Notes: generated by a model from the letters alone, not told the origin. Counted from the stretch's first letter, positions 16,677 through 26,682 are shown. The stretch is 64,000 nucleotides of DNA from Thalassotalea_H castellviae (GCF_031846185.1 NZ_JAVRIF010000001.1:744001-808000), one strand, 5' to 3'. Program-made: numbers and translations.

Positions 16677-18317
16677 TTAAGACTCAAAAGAAAAATGATG
16701 CTGATAATTTTTCCAACGCCCTGATGAGCCTTTATACAAAGGCTGCCTAACTTGCCATACACTCGCAGTTTTTACTTGATTTTCTGACTGATGAAAATTT
16801 AAACATGATGATTCCCATGATAACTTGGCAAAGGCTAACAACTTTCGAATATTAGATTCAGGATCACTGATAAGATCGTCATAATTAAACGATAAAATGT
16901 CATCGCCAAATAGAGTTAGCCAATGATTCATCAACTTCTCTTGTTGTTTGTAAAAATGAATCGTGTTTTCTATTTTTGTTGCATAGGACATTGATGGCCC
17001 TAATCTTAGAAAAAACACCGATAAGCAATTGTCAAAAATAAAACGTTTAGTCCAGATGATTTTTGCCTCTGGCATTAATGCTTTTATTAAACCAAGGTAC
17101 AAGAAATTATCTGGTCGCTTATCTGTTAATAATTTTCCTTCAGACTTAAATTCACTCACTTCTTGCCGGTAATCTGAAAGAAGTTTTCCACTGAGCGATT
17201 CGAATTTCTCAGGGAGATCTTTTGGGAAATCAGGAAAATGATGAAGGATAGAACGATGAAAAAACTCTTGTTCTCCCCCTGAGCTCACCTTGGAATGGCT
17301 CGCAAGTATTTGTTCACAAAGTGTTGAGCCAGAACGAAACATACCACAAATAAAGAGTGGCGACTCTTCTGTTACTTGTGCTGAGTGTTCCTTTACTTTG
17401 TTAAACCAATCTTGATTAAAATATGCAATGATACTTTCAATATATTGTTCATATTTTTCTGGTTCATAACGAGGCAAGTAGGCCTGATCCAATGTATTGG
17501 CTTTTTGATAAAACGAAGCGGCTAATTGGTACTCCTGACAATCGTCATGAGCTTTACCTAATGCATAAGCAATATTAACTTTCTCTTTATCGGCAAAATT
17601 TTTGGAATAGAAAACTGCTTTCATCGCCAGAACTATTTCATCTTCTTTCGATTTAATTTTATAAATATCAGCTTGTCTAGCAAGTGCATCAACATTTTTT
17701 GGGTTTTGAATAAAAGCATTTTGAAACATTGAAAATGCTAACGCTTTTTTGCCTAATTGTTCGTAAACATTCGCTAAATTATATTTTAGTGAGTCTTGAT
17801 TGGGATACTTTTCAATCGCGATTAATAATAGCTCAATAGCCTTTTCGGGGGCTGATAAATGTTCACTATAAATAATAGCGATATTTAAATACACTTCATA
17901 AGCATCACTTACATCTAACGACAATGCTTGATTATAGTGCTCAATTGCTTCTGTAAATTCGCCACAAAGCTTTAAATAATAGCCACAATTAAAATGGTGA
18001 TCAGCATTCTTTGGTTGCTTTAACGCTAATTCTTTATAAATTAAGGCTAGATCAGGCCAACGTTTTTGAAAATTATACAATTCAATTAACGGTTGTAGAT
18101 AGCTGTCTGCAGATGGTTTAATTTTTCTTAATGCTAATAAATGTTTTTCTGCCAAGTCATGATTTTTATGTTGAAAGCTAAACTTCACCATCACTTGATG
18201 AGCAGTAACATTGTTTGGCTCACACTTAAGTATTTCTTCGATAATTTTGATGCCTGCTTGCTGATTATTCGAATTAAGCAGAGTAATGGCATGATTAATT
18301 GATAGTTCTTGTTTCAT
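16677..18317 (-). CDS. TPR-sulfotransferase fusion protein 2
   Basis: A diverged paralogue of the gene at 14931, with N-terminal tetratricopeptide repeats to about residue 300 and a C-terminal sulfotransferase domain. The PAPS loop reads MFRSGSTLCEQIL (M at residue 326) and the shared end motif is VKTASVWQVRQPLY. A TTG at 18347 would add ten residues; the ATG at 18317 fits the paralogue better, but neither has a clear ribosome-binding site. Acceptor unknown. Two copies suggest two acceptors or a heteromer. Confidence 0.86.
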   Translation of the reverse strand: MKQELSINHAITLLNSNNQQAGIKIIEEILKCEPNNVTAHQVMVKFSFQHKNHDLAEKHLLALRKIKPSADSYLQPLIELYNFQKRWPDLALIYKELALKQPKNADHHFNCGYYLKLCGEFTEAIEHYNQALSLDVSDAYEVYLNIAIIYSEHLSAPEKAIELLLIAIEKYPNQDSLKYNLANVYEQLGKKALAFSMFQNAFIQNPKNVDALARQADIYKIKSKEDEIVLAMKAVFYSKNFADKEKVNIAYALGKAHDDCQEYQLAASFYQKANTLDQAYLPRYEPEKYEQYIESIIAYFNQDWFNKVKEHSAQVTEESPLFICGMFRSGSTLCEQILASHSKVSSGGEQEFFHRSILHHFPDFPKDLPEKFESLSGKLLSDYRQEVSEFKSEGKLLTDKRPDNFLYLGLIKALMPEAKIIWTKRFIFDNCLSVFFLRLGPSMSYATKIENTIHFYKQQEKLMNHWLTLFGDDILSFNYDDLISDPESNIRKLLAFAKLSWESSCLNFHQSENQVKTASVWQVRQPLYKGSSGRWKNYQHHFSFES

Positions 18318-18362
18318 TGATTTACATTTAATTACAACGTTGATCAAACTTTACCATAAAAA

Positions 18363-18400
18363 AAAGCGGCTAACTTTGCAGTTTGCCGCTTTATTTAGTT
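18363..18400 (-). terminator. Terminator after the TonB-dependent receptor
   Basis: AAAGCGGC (18363-18370) pairs with GCCGCTTT (18385-18392), with an inner AACT/AGTT stem and a T-run on the minus strand. It would reduce transcription from the receptor gene into the sulfotransferases. Confidence 0.75.
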
Positions 18401-18413
18401 TTTTAACTTTTTA

Positions 18414-21278
18414 TTAGAAAGTTAAAGAAACTGAACCGTGAATGTAACGACCTAATTGGTCATAGAATGCACCTGGGTCCATTGTGTTACCAGTCATTGG
18501 TGGCTCTTCATCTAAAATGTTATTAATACCTAAACGAGTAGTAATATTTTCAGATACTGTGTAACGAACACTTAAGTCAAGGTAAGTTTGAGAACCAATA
18601 CCTGTACCTACTAAGTAATCATCTTTATCATCGCCATCGTAATCGCCGTTAGTAACTTCGCCATTGATACGGATTTTAGCATTTAAGCCAATATCGCCCA
18701 TGTCGTAGTTAGCATTGATCACGCTTCTCCACTCTGGTTGAGGGAAACATTTAGCACTGATAGTACCAGAACAGTCGTAAATCGCATCTGGGTTACCTGG
18801 AAGCGGCTCATATTCTTTAGTCATCATGTAAGTACTAACTAAAGTAACGCTAAATGGGTTACCTGATAATTCAGTGTTGTAAGCTGCAGTAATATCTACA
18901 CCTTCCCATTTACGGCTCGCAAGGTTAATGTTTGTTGCTGTGATATAACCTTGAGTACCAGCCCAAAGACTACCACCACTGTTACGGTTGATGTTATCAC
19001 AGAAAGCCGCATTACCAGTTTCAGCACATTGTGTTAATGTTACGTCTTCACTAACCGTACCAATAACTTCATCAATTTCAATTTTCCAGTAATCTACTGA
19101 GAAATCGATCTCATCAGTTAATTGACCAACTAAACCTAATGATAAAGTATCAGCAATTTCTGGTGCTAAGTCAGGGTTACCACCGTAAACACCATTATAT
19201 TGACCAGCTGGACTTGCAGCAATATTACCGTATTGCGCAGCAGTTACACCTGTGTTAGCACATTGTGCTGCTGTGAATGAAGGATCATCAGTCGCACACG
19301 GATCTTCACCAGACCATAAACCTAAACCTTGGCTTGCGAACATTTCACCAATGTTTGGCGCACGTACCGCACGGTTATAACTTGCACGAACTTTCCAATC
19401 ATCAACAGGTGTCCAATCTAAAGCAATTTTATAAGTTGGCTCTGAACCAGTTGTGTCGTAATCAGAGTAACGGTAACCTAATTCAAGAATTAAAGATTCT
19501 GCAAATTCTTTACCTTCAAGTAATGGTACACTTGCTTCCGTGTAAAGTTCACGAACTGAGTAACCACCTTCTAAGGCATGAGTTGGACCACCTTGACCTA
19601 ATAATAAGCCTTTGTCGTATACTTCATCTACGATACGCTCATATTCTTCTTTTCTGTATTCTGTACCAAATACTACAGCAACAGGCGTATCTGCACCTGG
19701 CATAGTAAAGTCTAATTCACCAGTAACATACGCACTGAAGATAAATTGGTCAGAAAGCTCAGATCTAGCTGCAACACCTGTTAATAGGCCAGCCGACTCT
19801 TCTGTAACACCTTGGTAAGTAAATACTTCGTATGGGATACAATCAGCAGTATCCGCACAGCTTTCGCCGTTTGCACTTAATGCTGTAGTAATACGTGGAG
19901 CGAAGAAATCGTTAATGTAAGCATTCGTAACTGTAGTAGAACCTACTTGGATGCTTGTATCGTAAGACCAAGTATCGTTAAGCTCACCTTCAGTACCTAA
20001 AACGATACGGAAAGAGTCATGTTGAATTAATGATGCACGAGCACCACCTTCAACGTTACGCTTACCGATATAAGTTGCAAATTGATCACCAGAAGCTAAA
20101 CCAAACGCATCTGTTAAATATGAACGTTGTGCGTCGCTAAGTAGCGGGCTATCGTAATCGATTCTGTATTCTTCGTTGAAGAATGTACCAGATTCTGCGA
20201 TTTGACCTTTAGTTTGGTCACGCATATACATGAATTCCATGTATGGCATGAAATTGTCATTGATTTCATAATTAACAAATGAACCGAATGAGAATCTTTC
20301 ATCTGGACGCATGAAGAAGTTAACAGGGTTGTAGTTATACACGTTACCTGATGAAGGTTGGAAACCACTATCAGGAGTTAATGTTAAATACTCGTAGTTA
20401 CCCCAGTCAAAACTACCTGATTCATTTAATGGACTTAAGTAGAAGTTAGGAATAACAGCGTTACCAGAACCACCACATGAAGTAGCTGTCGCATTCAATG
20501 CACATGAAGTGTAGTCACGAGTACCAAATTTCATTTCATTGTTACGTTTCCACGTTGCGTAAGCAACGGCATGACCTTTACCATCGGCAAAGTCACTACC
20601 CATAGTAATTTCGATACCGTAGTTTTGACCTTCGATATCTGAACTACCTGAAGGGTATTCAAAATCTTTTTCATCCATTAAACCTTGGATGTAAGAGTTG
20701 TCGTTATTATGTTGGTAACCACCACCAATGAAGTCAATTTCTAAACCTTCGAAATCATCGTCCATTACAAAGTTAACAACACCGGCTACCGCATCAGCAC
20801 CGTATACAGAAGAACCACCACCGGTCATTACTTCAACACGTTTAACTAAAGCACCAGGAATGCTGTTAGCATCAGCAGAACCTGAAGAACCACCACCTGG
20901 TTGCATACGACGACCATTGATTAGTACCAATGTACGATGCGCGCCTAAACCACGCATATCGATACCACCACGACCGGTAGCACCGTTAGATGAGAAAATT
21001 GTTGAAGATGCTTCAATTTGAGGCAATGTGTTAAGCATATCTTCTACACGAGTCAAACCTGAAATTTCAATATCTTCAGCACTTGTTACTTGAATTGGGC
21101 TAGAAGTTTCCATGTCGGCACGTTTAATACGAGAACCGGTAACTTCAATACGCTCAACTTTTTCAGCTGACTCTTCTTCTTCAGCTGAAACTGCCGATGT
21201 TGAAACCGCTGTTGCTGCGCCTGCACCAAAAATCATGGCAAGACGAACAGCTTTAGCTATTTTGCTATTGCTATACAT
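18414..21278 (-). CDS. TonB-dependent outer-membrane receptor
   Basis: A 954-residue receptor that imports an unknown ligand with energy from TonB. Starting at the ATG at 21278, preceded by AGGGAG, it has a signal peptide ending near VSAEEEE, a plug domain (VTGSRIKRADMETSSPIQV, then DMRGLGAHRTLVLINGRR and GGGSSVYGADAVAGVVNF), and a 22-strand barrel domain ending in the C-terminal Phe (GSVSLTF). A longer frame upstream (to 21359) lacks support. It belongs to the large receptors common in Alteromonadales that import peptides or glycans rather than siderophores; the substrate cannot be read from the sequence. Confidence 0.94.
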   Translation of the reverse strand: MYSNSKIAKAVRLAMIFGAGAATAVSTSAVSAEEEESAEKVERIEVTGSRIKRADMETSSPIQVTSAEDIEISGLTRVEDMLNTLPQIEASSTIFSSNGATGRGGIDMRGLGAHRTLVLINGRRMQPGGGSSGSADANSIPGALVKRVEVMTGGGSSVYGADAVAGVVNFVMDDDFEGLEIDFIGGGYQHNNDNSYIQGLMDEKDFEYPSGSSDIEGQNYGIEITMGSDFADGKGHAVAYATWKRNNEMKFGTRDYTSCALNATATSCGGSGNAVIPNFYLSPLNESGSFDWGNYEYLTLTPDSGFQPSSGNVYNYNPVNFFMRPDERFSFGSFVNYEINDNFMPYMEFMYMRDQTKGQIAESGTFFNEEYRIDYDSPLLSDAQRSYLTDAFGLASGDQFATYIGKRNVEGGARASLIQHDSFRIVLGTEGELNDTWSYDTSIQVGSTTVTNAYINDFFAPRITTALSANGESCADTADCIPYEVFTYQGVTEESAGLLTGVAARSELSDQFIFSAYVTGELDFTMPGADTPVAVVFGTEYRKEEYERIVDEVYDKGLLLGQGGPTHALEGGYSVRELYTEASVPLLEGKEFAESLILELGYRYSDYDTTGSEPTYKIALDWTPVDDWKVRASYNRAVRAPNIGEMFASQGLGLWSGEDPCATDDPSFTAAQCANTGVTAAQYGNIAASPAGQYNGVYGGNPDLAPEIADTLSLGLVGQLTDEIDFSVDYWKIEIDEVIGTVSEDVTLTQCAETGNAAFCDNINRNSGGSLWAGTQGYITATNINLASRKWEGVDITAAYNTELSGNPFSVTLVSTYMMTKEYEPLPGNPDAIYDCSGTISAKCFPQPEWRSVINANYDMGDIGLNAKIRINGEVTNGDYDGDDKDDYLVGTGIGSQTYLDLSVRYTVSENITTRLGINNILDEEPPMTGNTMDPGAFYDQLGRYIHGSVSLTF

Positions 21279-21863
21279 ATTTTCTCCCTGGATCACTTTC
21301 GTGATTCTAGTGTTTAAAATCAAAGCTATATTGCTTCGTTTGTTTATAATTTTGGTCATTGACCTGATCTGTCAATATGGATAGTAAACTTAATATCTAT
21401 TTATGGTCAATACCATTTGTAACTATTCAGTAACAATAATTACAAATCTACACACATAGATATTTTTTAATAAACTTATATTTCAATAACTTAACTTTTT
21501 CACATTAATTATATCGATCATAGATTATAAAATTTCAACTACAAATAAAGCGAGCAAAACCAATCGGTTTAAAGTATAAAAATCAACAAGATAACAAAAC
21601 ACATATAATATTACATCCTTAAAATACGTGATAAAAATAGAATTTTAACTACACGAGAAAGCATATAAATTAAAAAAAATAAACCTATTAAATTCAAGCA
21701 TATAATTCAAAGCATAACCTTTACGTAAAGATAAAAAGACATTGTTCAATAAAAAAGCACTAAATTAAATTGTAACAAGCCCGATTGCTCACTGAAAATA
21801 GCTGGTTCTGTTCAGTAAACATTATGTTAGACTGCACAACTTGATTTTAATTAGTAGGAAATA
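21279..21863. other. Long AT-rich divergent intergenic region
   Basis: 585 bp with no convincing gene on either strand. It must hold the receptor promoter and the permease promoter. I see no strong palindrome or known operator. Confidence 0.6.
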
Positions 21864-22649
21864 TTGTCCTTAATGGAAGTTGTTTTAAATGTTGAGTTAT
21901 GGATAACACTTTGCAGTGTAGGTTTTCTTGCAGGTCTTATTGATGCTATTGCTGGCGGAGGAGGTATGCTTACTGTTCCTACCTTATTAACCGCAGGTCT
22001 TCCTCCTCATGTCGCACTTGGTACAAATAAATTAGCAGCAACTTTTGGCTCTTTTACTGCGTCAGTCACTTTCTATAAAAAAAAGCTATTTGATATTGCC
22101 TTTTGGCGCATCTCAATCATTTGCACCGCAATAGGCGCTATCATTGGCACAGTTATAGTAAAATATTTAACGATTGAATTTTTAGACAAAGCTTTACCGC
22201 TTTTGATTGTTTCTACCGCTGTTTATACCTTATTTGCCAAAGGAACAGTTTATAGTGACCAAGGTTTACCTAAGCCGTCAAAAGCTTTAAAAATAAAACA
22301 AGCTTCACAAGGCTTAATTTTAGGCTTTTATGATGGCATAGCAGGTCCTGGCACGGGTGCTTTCTGGACTTCTTCTTCAAGTGTTTTATATAGAATTAAC
22401 ATTCTTCTGAGCTGCGGATTAGCACGTTCAACCAATTTTGTTAGTAACTTTTTTAGTTTATTAACTTTTATTTATCTTGGTTATGTAAACGTATTATTAG
22501 GCGTTGCAATGGGGATTTTCATTATGCTTGGTGCATGGGTTGGTTCGCATTGGGCAATTAAATTTGGTAATAAATTTATTCGTCCTGTTTTTATTATCGT
22601 AATCCTTGGTATGTCTTGTAACTTAGCCTACCAAGCTTGGATCCAATAA
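21864..22649 (+). CDS. TauE/SafE (TSUP) family membrane permease
   Basis: A 261-residue inner-membrane protein with about eight hydrophobic spans. The family hallmark GLIDAIAGGGGMLTVPTLL is near residues 25-43, and its repeat GFYDGIAGPGTGAFW is in the second half. Members export or import sulfite, sulfoacetate or other organosulfonates; E. coli YfcA is the closest known type and has no proven substrate. The start is TTG at 21864 with AGGA four bases before; an ATG nine bases later is an alternative. Sulfur-compound transport is tempting beside sulfotransferases but the genes are divergent and unlinked by evidence. Confidence 0.9.
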   Translation: MSLMEVVLNVELWITLCSVGFLAGLIDAIAGGGGMLTVPTLLTAGLPPHVALGTNKLAATFGSFTASVTFYKKKLFDIAFWRISIICTAIGAIIGTVIVKYLTIEFLDKALPLLIVSTAVYTLFAKGTVYSDQGLPKPSKALKIKQASQGLILGFYDGIAGPGTGAFWTSSSSVLYRINILLSCGLARSTNFVSNFFSLLTFIYLGYVNVLLGVAMGIFIMLGAWVGSHWAIKFGNKFIRPVFIIVILGMSCNLAYQAWIQ

Positions 22650-22660
22650 ATATTACAAGT

Positions 22661-23266
22661 ATGTCAAACTCAGCTATAACGAAAATCAACCATATTTTAT
22701 CTGATTTACACGCAAAAGCAGTTGATGTGGATATGGCTAATAGCAACAATAAATCCTTTTCCATCAGGAAAGACTCGCCAATATTTTCTGAAACATTGTT
22801 TAATACCAATAGCGATAAACTCTCTCATTATGTCGATGAAATAAAAAAGAAAACGCAAGAATTAGCACTTTTAATCAAAACAAGAAAAGTACAGTTTTCC
22901 TATGCAAGATTAGCAATAATCGAACAACAAATATCAGCAATCAAAAATGCTATTGATGCCAATGATGCACAAAATAAAGCTTCAAAACATCATATACAAA
23001 TTCTTAAAAACAAAAAATATCGTCAAGCGGCTCAATCCTTGATTATGCCGACACAGTCACTTTATCAAAAATTATCCGAAACGCATGAGTTTGAGAGACG
23101 TTTGCTTGATATGCTTGAGCAAAAACAAAATCAGTTTTCACAAGCAACACCACATACTAAAAACAAAATTTCAGATGAGCTATTGATCATACATCAACGG
23201 TTAGGCAGGTGTCGTCAAGCTATCTCTAAACTTGAAAGGCAAATAGAAATAAGTGAAAAACGGTAG
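22661..23266 (+). CDS. priC: Primosomal replication protein PriC
   Basis: A protein of 201 residues from the ATG at 22661. PriC helps reload DnaB at stalled forks lacking a nascent leading strand. The C-terminal half shows the family pattern: HEFERRLLDMLEQKQ followed by LGRCRQAISKLERQIE. The N-terminal half is a helical, poorly conserved region. An in-frame TTG at 22637 inside the permease gene is less likely as start. Starts 11 bp after the permease stop, so probably cotranscribed. Confidence 0.8.
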   Translation: MSNSAITKINHILSDLHAKAVDVDMANSNNKSFSIRKDSPIFSETLFNTNSDKLSHYVDEIKKKTQELALLIKTRKVQFSYARLAIIEQQISAIKNAIDANDAQNKASKHHIQILKNKKYRQAAQSLIMPTQSLYQKLSETHEFERRLLDMLEQKQNQFSQATPHTKNKISDELLIIHQRLGRCRQAISKLERQIEISEKR

Positions 23267-23366
23267 CGAGTCATCACAGGTAAAAATTTACTTTACTTGC
23301 GGAAATCATTCGCTTTTTATTTCATCTAGCATTAGGCTTAATACAAAATAACTCAAGAGGTTAATC

Positions 23367-23630
23367 ATGAAAATTTCAGATGATATCCATAATTATTATG
23401 AAAAATTAGTTATGCAACATTTTGCAGCATTAAAACTTGAAGAAAAATACGATGCAGACTTTATTGCAGACTTAACTTGTGTGGTTTTAAACCAATTACC
23501 TAATAGATATATTCGACATGAAGTAGATATGGCTTTTTATTTACCTGCTTCGGAACGATTTGAAATGGAAAGTAACGTAAAGGTAGCTGTAAACAAATCG
23601 CTTGAGTTTATGAAATTACATAACGATTAA
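23367..23630 (+). CDS. ComFB-like late competence family protein
   Basis: An 87-residue protein with the ComFB pattern NYYEKLVMQHF near the N-terminus and DLTCVVLNQLPNRYIRHEVDMAFY in the middle (split here at 20 residues: DLTCVVLNQLPNRYIRHEVD). The family is named after a Bacillus competence operon gene but its function is not established; cyanobacterial members bind cyclic di-nucleotides. A good AAGAGG ribosome-binding site lies before the ATG. Confidence 0.78.
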   Translation: MKISDDIHNYYEKLVMQHFAALKLEEKYDADFIADLTCVVLNQLPNRYIRHEVDMAFYLPASERFEMESNVKVAVNKSLEFMKLHND

Positions 23631-24010
23631 TATCTAGACTTTTTTCAATGATAAGCAAGCGTGTCACAAAGTATATGCTTGTTTATCGCTATTCTTTAAT
23701 AAACCTTAAACTGCCCTATTCTTATCCATTTATTTCAACACTTAATCACTTTGCTTCTGACTTTATTTTAAAGAACACTCCATAACACACAGTCAAAACG
23801 GGATTTTTGATTTATTACTAAGCTCAACCTTTATGAACCAGTCATGGTTAGTTTGAACAATAGTCTATTTTTCTAATTGCCCGTCAATGTAATTCGAAAC
23901 GATAGATACTATTACAACAATCTAGATAGGGAATAATTGGTAGCACGTATGTAGCAGGCCATGTAGCAAAAAGCTAAAAATATACGTAAGCCATTGAAAA
24001 GTAAGGATTT
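23631..24010. other. Intergenic region between the comFB-like gene and 4.5S RNA
   Basis: 380 bp, no gene seen in any frame and no clear hairpin. A short imperfect repeat of GTAGCA occurs near 23941-23980, of doubtful meaning. Confidence 0.5.
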
Positions 24011-24123
24011 GGTGGCGACTTTCCCAGCCACACTCCGGCACATGAGTCGTCTGCTGCGGTTGCTTCCTTCCGGACCTGGCCGAGTTCACAGAGTATCATT
24101 GCGAAGGGACCAAAAAAGTCACC
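24011..24123 (-). ncRNA. ffs: 4.5S RNA of the signal recognition particle
   Basis: The minus strand contains the SRP core GGTCCGGAAGGAAGCA, the apical GGAA tetraloop with flanking asymmetric loops, and outer arms that pair (GGTGACT at the 5' end with AGTCGCCACC at the 3' end). Total about 113 bases, as in E. coli (114). It binds Ffh to direct ribosomes to the membrane. Ends are set from the terminal pairing and may be off by a few bases. Confidence 0.95.
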
Positions 24124-24193
24124 ATAGAACTGCTAATTAGCGGTGAGGATTATCGCTAATCCCAATGTGTGATGCAAGCACTACTAGCAATTA

Positions 24194-24775
24194 TCAAACT
24201 AAGTGTGGATTTTTTGCACAAACATCGACAAATTGTCTCTTAATTTCCATTAAAGCTTGTTGGATATCATCTTGAACAATATAAGGTCGGTGGATCTCGA
24301 CTTCTTTTTTCCTAAAATCGAGACTGATCGGAATAATCGGTACATTGGCTTGCTTTGCAATAATAATAAAGCCCGTCTTCCACTGTTTAGTTTTGCTACG
24401 GGTTCCTTCTGGAGATAGCGCTAAAATCATACTTTGACTGTTATTAAAAACGTCAACCATCTGACCAACAACCCCCTGAGGATGTTTTCTATCAACGGGT
24501 ACACCGCCAATTTTTTCAAGAAACCAACGCAATGGCCAAACAAAAATACTTTTTTTCCCCATGAAGGTTACTTTTAAATTGAGAGATAACATCACCAAAA
24601 CAGAAACAATAAAATCCCAATTAGACGTATGTGGAGCAACAGCGAGAATAAACTTTTTTTCAGCTGGAAAATTTCCAATTATTTTCCAGCCAAATAATGT
24701 CAGCAACTTAGCTGATAAACGCCTGACAAGTCGATAGTTAGTTTGTGGTATTCCAGCAGGTATTTTTGGTGTCAC
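24194..24775 (-). CDS. 1-acyl-sn-glycerol-3-phosphate acyltransferase family protein
   Basis: A 193-residue PlsC-family protein. Block I is HTSNWD (H-x4-D, catalytic), block III is SPEGTRS, and block IV IPISLD follows. It probably acylates lysophospholipid or another glycerolipid at the inner membrane. It is shorter than E. coli PlsC (245) and lacks a long N-terminal membrane region, so it may be an accessory acyltransferase; acyl acceptor unknown. Lies 8 bp after the DUF3014 gene on the same strand. Confidence 0.87.
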   Translation of the reverse strand: MTPKIPAGIPQTNYRLVRRLSAKLLTLFGWKIIGNFPAEKKFILAVAPHTSNWDFIVSVLVMLSLNLKVTFMGKKSIFVWPLRWFLEKIGGVPVDRKHPQGVVGQMVDVFNNSQSMILALSPEGTRSKTKQWKTGFIIIAKQANVPIIPISLDFRKKEVEIHRPYIVQDDIQQALMEIKRQFVDVCAKNPHLV

Positions 24776-24783
24776 CGTAAACC

Positions 24784-25635
24784 CTAATTATTTTCTCTGG
24801 CTATTTTTTCACTTATTTCTAGTAATACCGATTTAATCACTAATAAGTTTTCTTTACCAAGGCGTAACATTAATTTTTCGGCGTCATCTAAACTTTCGAT
24901 ATCTTCATCTTTAAATTGATACATGACACTTGGACGAACTAATTCAATTTGCTCTTTAGGTATTTCCATATCAAGCACTTTAGTAATGGCATCTTGTAAG
25001 ATATCGGTAAAATCTTCTTCTGGGTAACCTAACTCTTGGTAGGCTTCGTCAACTAAGGGTTTTAATTCAAAGTACCAACTCACTAATGTTTCACTATCAA
25101 CAGAACGAAGTAGATCAACATATAAGCTAAATCGTCTCGATGACGTGTCATCCCATTTGATGATCACATTGCCATTTTCATTGATTTCTCGACCTGAAAA
25201 TGGACTCGTAGGTTTTATTAATGGGCTATGTTCATAAGCTAAAATGCCTTGTGAAAAATTATCGGTAAAAACGACAAAGCGACGAATCATATCGTCATCA
25301 ATCACTAATTTTAATAATTCTTTACGCCAAGTAATCGTAGGTAACTTTTCTTCTAACCAAGCATCACTTTCATCTAATGTTGGTAGTAAAGATGCTGGCT
25401 CTGAGGCCGGCTTTTCAATAACTTCTTCTTCGATAGCAGGTTCAACGACTTCGGGTTCAATAATTTCAGGCTCAGGCGTTGGTTCTACAATGGGTTCTTC
25501 TACCACAGGAGTGTGAATAATAGGTTCAACCTCGTCTTCCGACAGAACGAACCAAAGGATCGCGATAATAACAATCATAATGCCAACAATGACGCCCCAT
25601 GGCACAGAAGATGATGTAGATTGAGAGTTTTCCAT
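24784..25635 (-). CDS. DUF3014 domain protein, membrane anchored
   Basis: A 283-residue protein with one membrane span at about residues 13-29 (VIVGIMIVIIAILWFVL), an acidic E/P-rich linker to about residue 80, and a C-terminal DUF3014 domain (LLKLVIDDDMIRRFVVFTDN, then SLYVDLLRSVDSETLV). DUF3014 has no known function. The topology suggests a periplasmic domain on an inner-membrane stalk. It forms a two-gene unit with the acyltransferase. Confidence 0.87.
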   Translation of the reverse strand: MENSQSTSSSVPWGVIVGIMIVIIAILWFVLSEDEVEPIIHTPVVEEPIVEPTPEPEIIEPEVVEPAIEEEVIEKPASEPASLLPTLDESDAWLEEKLPTITWRKELLKLVIDDDMIRRFVVFTDNFSQGILAYEHSPLIKPTSPFSGREINENGNVIIKWDDTSSRRFSLYVDLLRSVDSETLVSWYFELKPLVDEAYQELGYPEEDFTDILQDAITKVLDMEIPKEQIELVRPSVMYQFKDEDIESLDDAEKLMLRLGKENLLVIKSVLLEISEKIARENN

Positions 25636-25885
25636 AATTACCTTTCGTAAGTTACTTTATAACGAAATAATCACCCTATCGTTTTTACAAACGTTTATAC
25701 CTAGATGAGGTGAAGAAAATATTAAGGCTATTGCAACGTTTTTTTTACATCGTTGCAAGTACATTTAGCCATTTCGGTGGATAAAAAGCCGTTTTATTGC
25801 TCATGGTGATAACTGTCATCAATTATTACCCAGCTAAGTCAGGCGTTGCCAGTTAGCATTCGCTAATAATTTGTTTTTCATAAAT

Positions 25886-26524
25886 TTACACCGCATCCGG
25901 TTGATTTTCAGGAAGAGCTTTTATAAATGCCGGTAATTGATTACAACGATCGACTATGCCATTAATAAGTGGAAATGGTGTCATATCAAGGTTAAAACGT
26001 TTGGCATTATAAACTTGAGGGATTAAACATAAATCCGCGATGGTAATCGAATCTGCAAAACAATATAAACCGGCTGTTTTAGCAAGTTTTTTCTCTATCG
26101 CTGTAAATCCTGTTGCCATCCAATAATGACTCCATTGTAGTTTAGCTTGCTCATCACAATGAAGTTCATTAACCAAGTATTGTTGTACTCTTAAATTATT
26201 TACTGGATGAATTTCACAGGCAATATCTAAAGTTAGCCCTTGTACTATAGCTTTTTCAGCATAGTTATTGGGGAATAACGGCGTCACAGGATATTGATTA
26301 TCTAAATACTCAATGATGGCCAATGATTGATTTAACACAAGATCACCGTCTACCAATGTTGGGACAAGATGCGTTGGGTTTAAGTTCACATAAGTTGACT
26401 CATGTTGCTCGCCACCGTTGTTAATTAAATGCACAGGAATTAATTCAACGTCGATATTTTTTAAATTTAATGCAATGCGAACACGGTAAGCCGCTGAAGA
26501 ACGCCAATATCCATAAAGTTTCAT
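25886..26524 (-). CDS. maiA: Maleylacetoacetate isomerase (zeta-class GST)
   Basis: A 212-residue glutathione transferase-like protein; the N-terminus MKLYGYWRSSAAYRVRIALN carries the zeta-class active-site motif SSxxYRVRIAL. It isomerises maleylacetoacetate to fumarylacetoacetate, the second-last step of tyrosine breakdown. The position near tyrR and phhBA fits phenylalanine/tyrosine catabolism, though hmgA and fahA are not in the window. Confidence 0.92.
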   Translation of the reverse strand: MKLYGYWRSSAAYRVRIALNLKNIDVELIPVHLINNGGEQHESTYVNLNPTHLVPTLVDGDLVLNQSLAIIEYLDNQYPVTPLFPNNYAEKAIVQGLTLDIACEIHPVNNLRVQQYLVNELHCDEQAKLQWSHYWMATGFTAIEKKLAKTAGLYCFADSITIADLCLIPQVYNAKRFNLDMTPFPLINGIVDRCNQLPAFIKALPENQPDAV

Positions 26525-26589
26525 TTCAAGACCTTAAATAGAAGTTTAATTGACTATGGTATGACAGCGAAAATTGAACACCAATAGCT

Positions 26590-26612
26590 AACGGCTAAAT
26601 AGCTTAGCCGTT
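26590..26612. terminator. Stem-loop downstream of tyrR, possible terminator
   Basis: AACGGCTAA (26590-26598) pairs perfectly with TTAGCCGTT (26604-26612), five-base loop. It lacks a T-run on the minus strand, so rho-independent termination is doubtful. Confidence 0.35.
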
Positions 26613-26682
26613 ATTGTTAGCGATCCTTTACATATGAGTTTGAAAAATCAATCACACCAGATTTCAGACTTTCTCGATATGT

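Noticed and set aside
19277..19705. Open frame opposite the TonB receptor
   Set aside because: Leucine/histidine-rich shadow of the receptor's coding strand.
23930..23990. GTAGCA repeats as a small RNA or att site
   Set aside because: Too short and irregular; no structure or mobile gene nearby.
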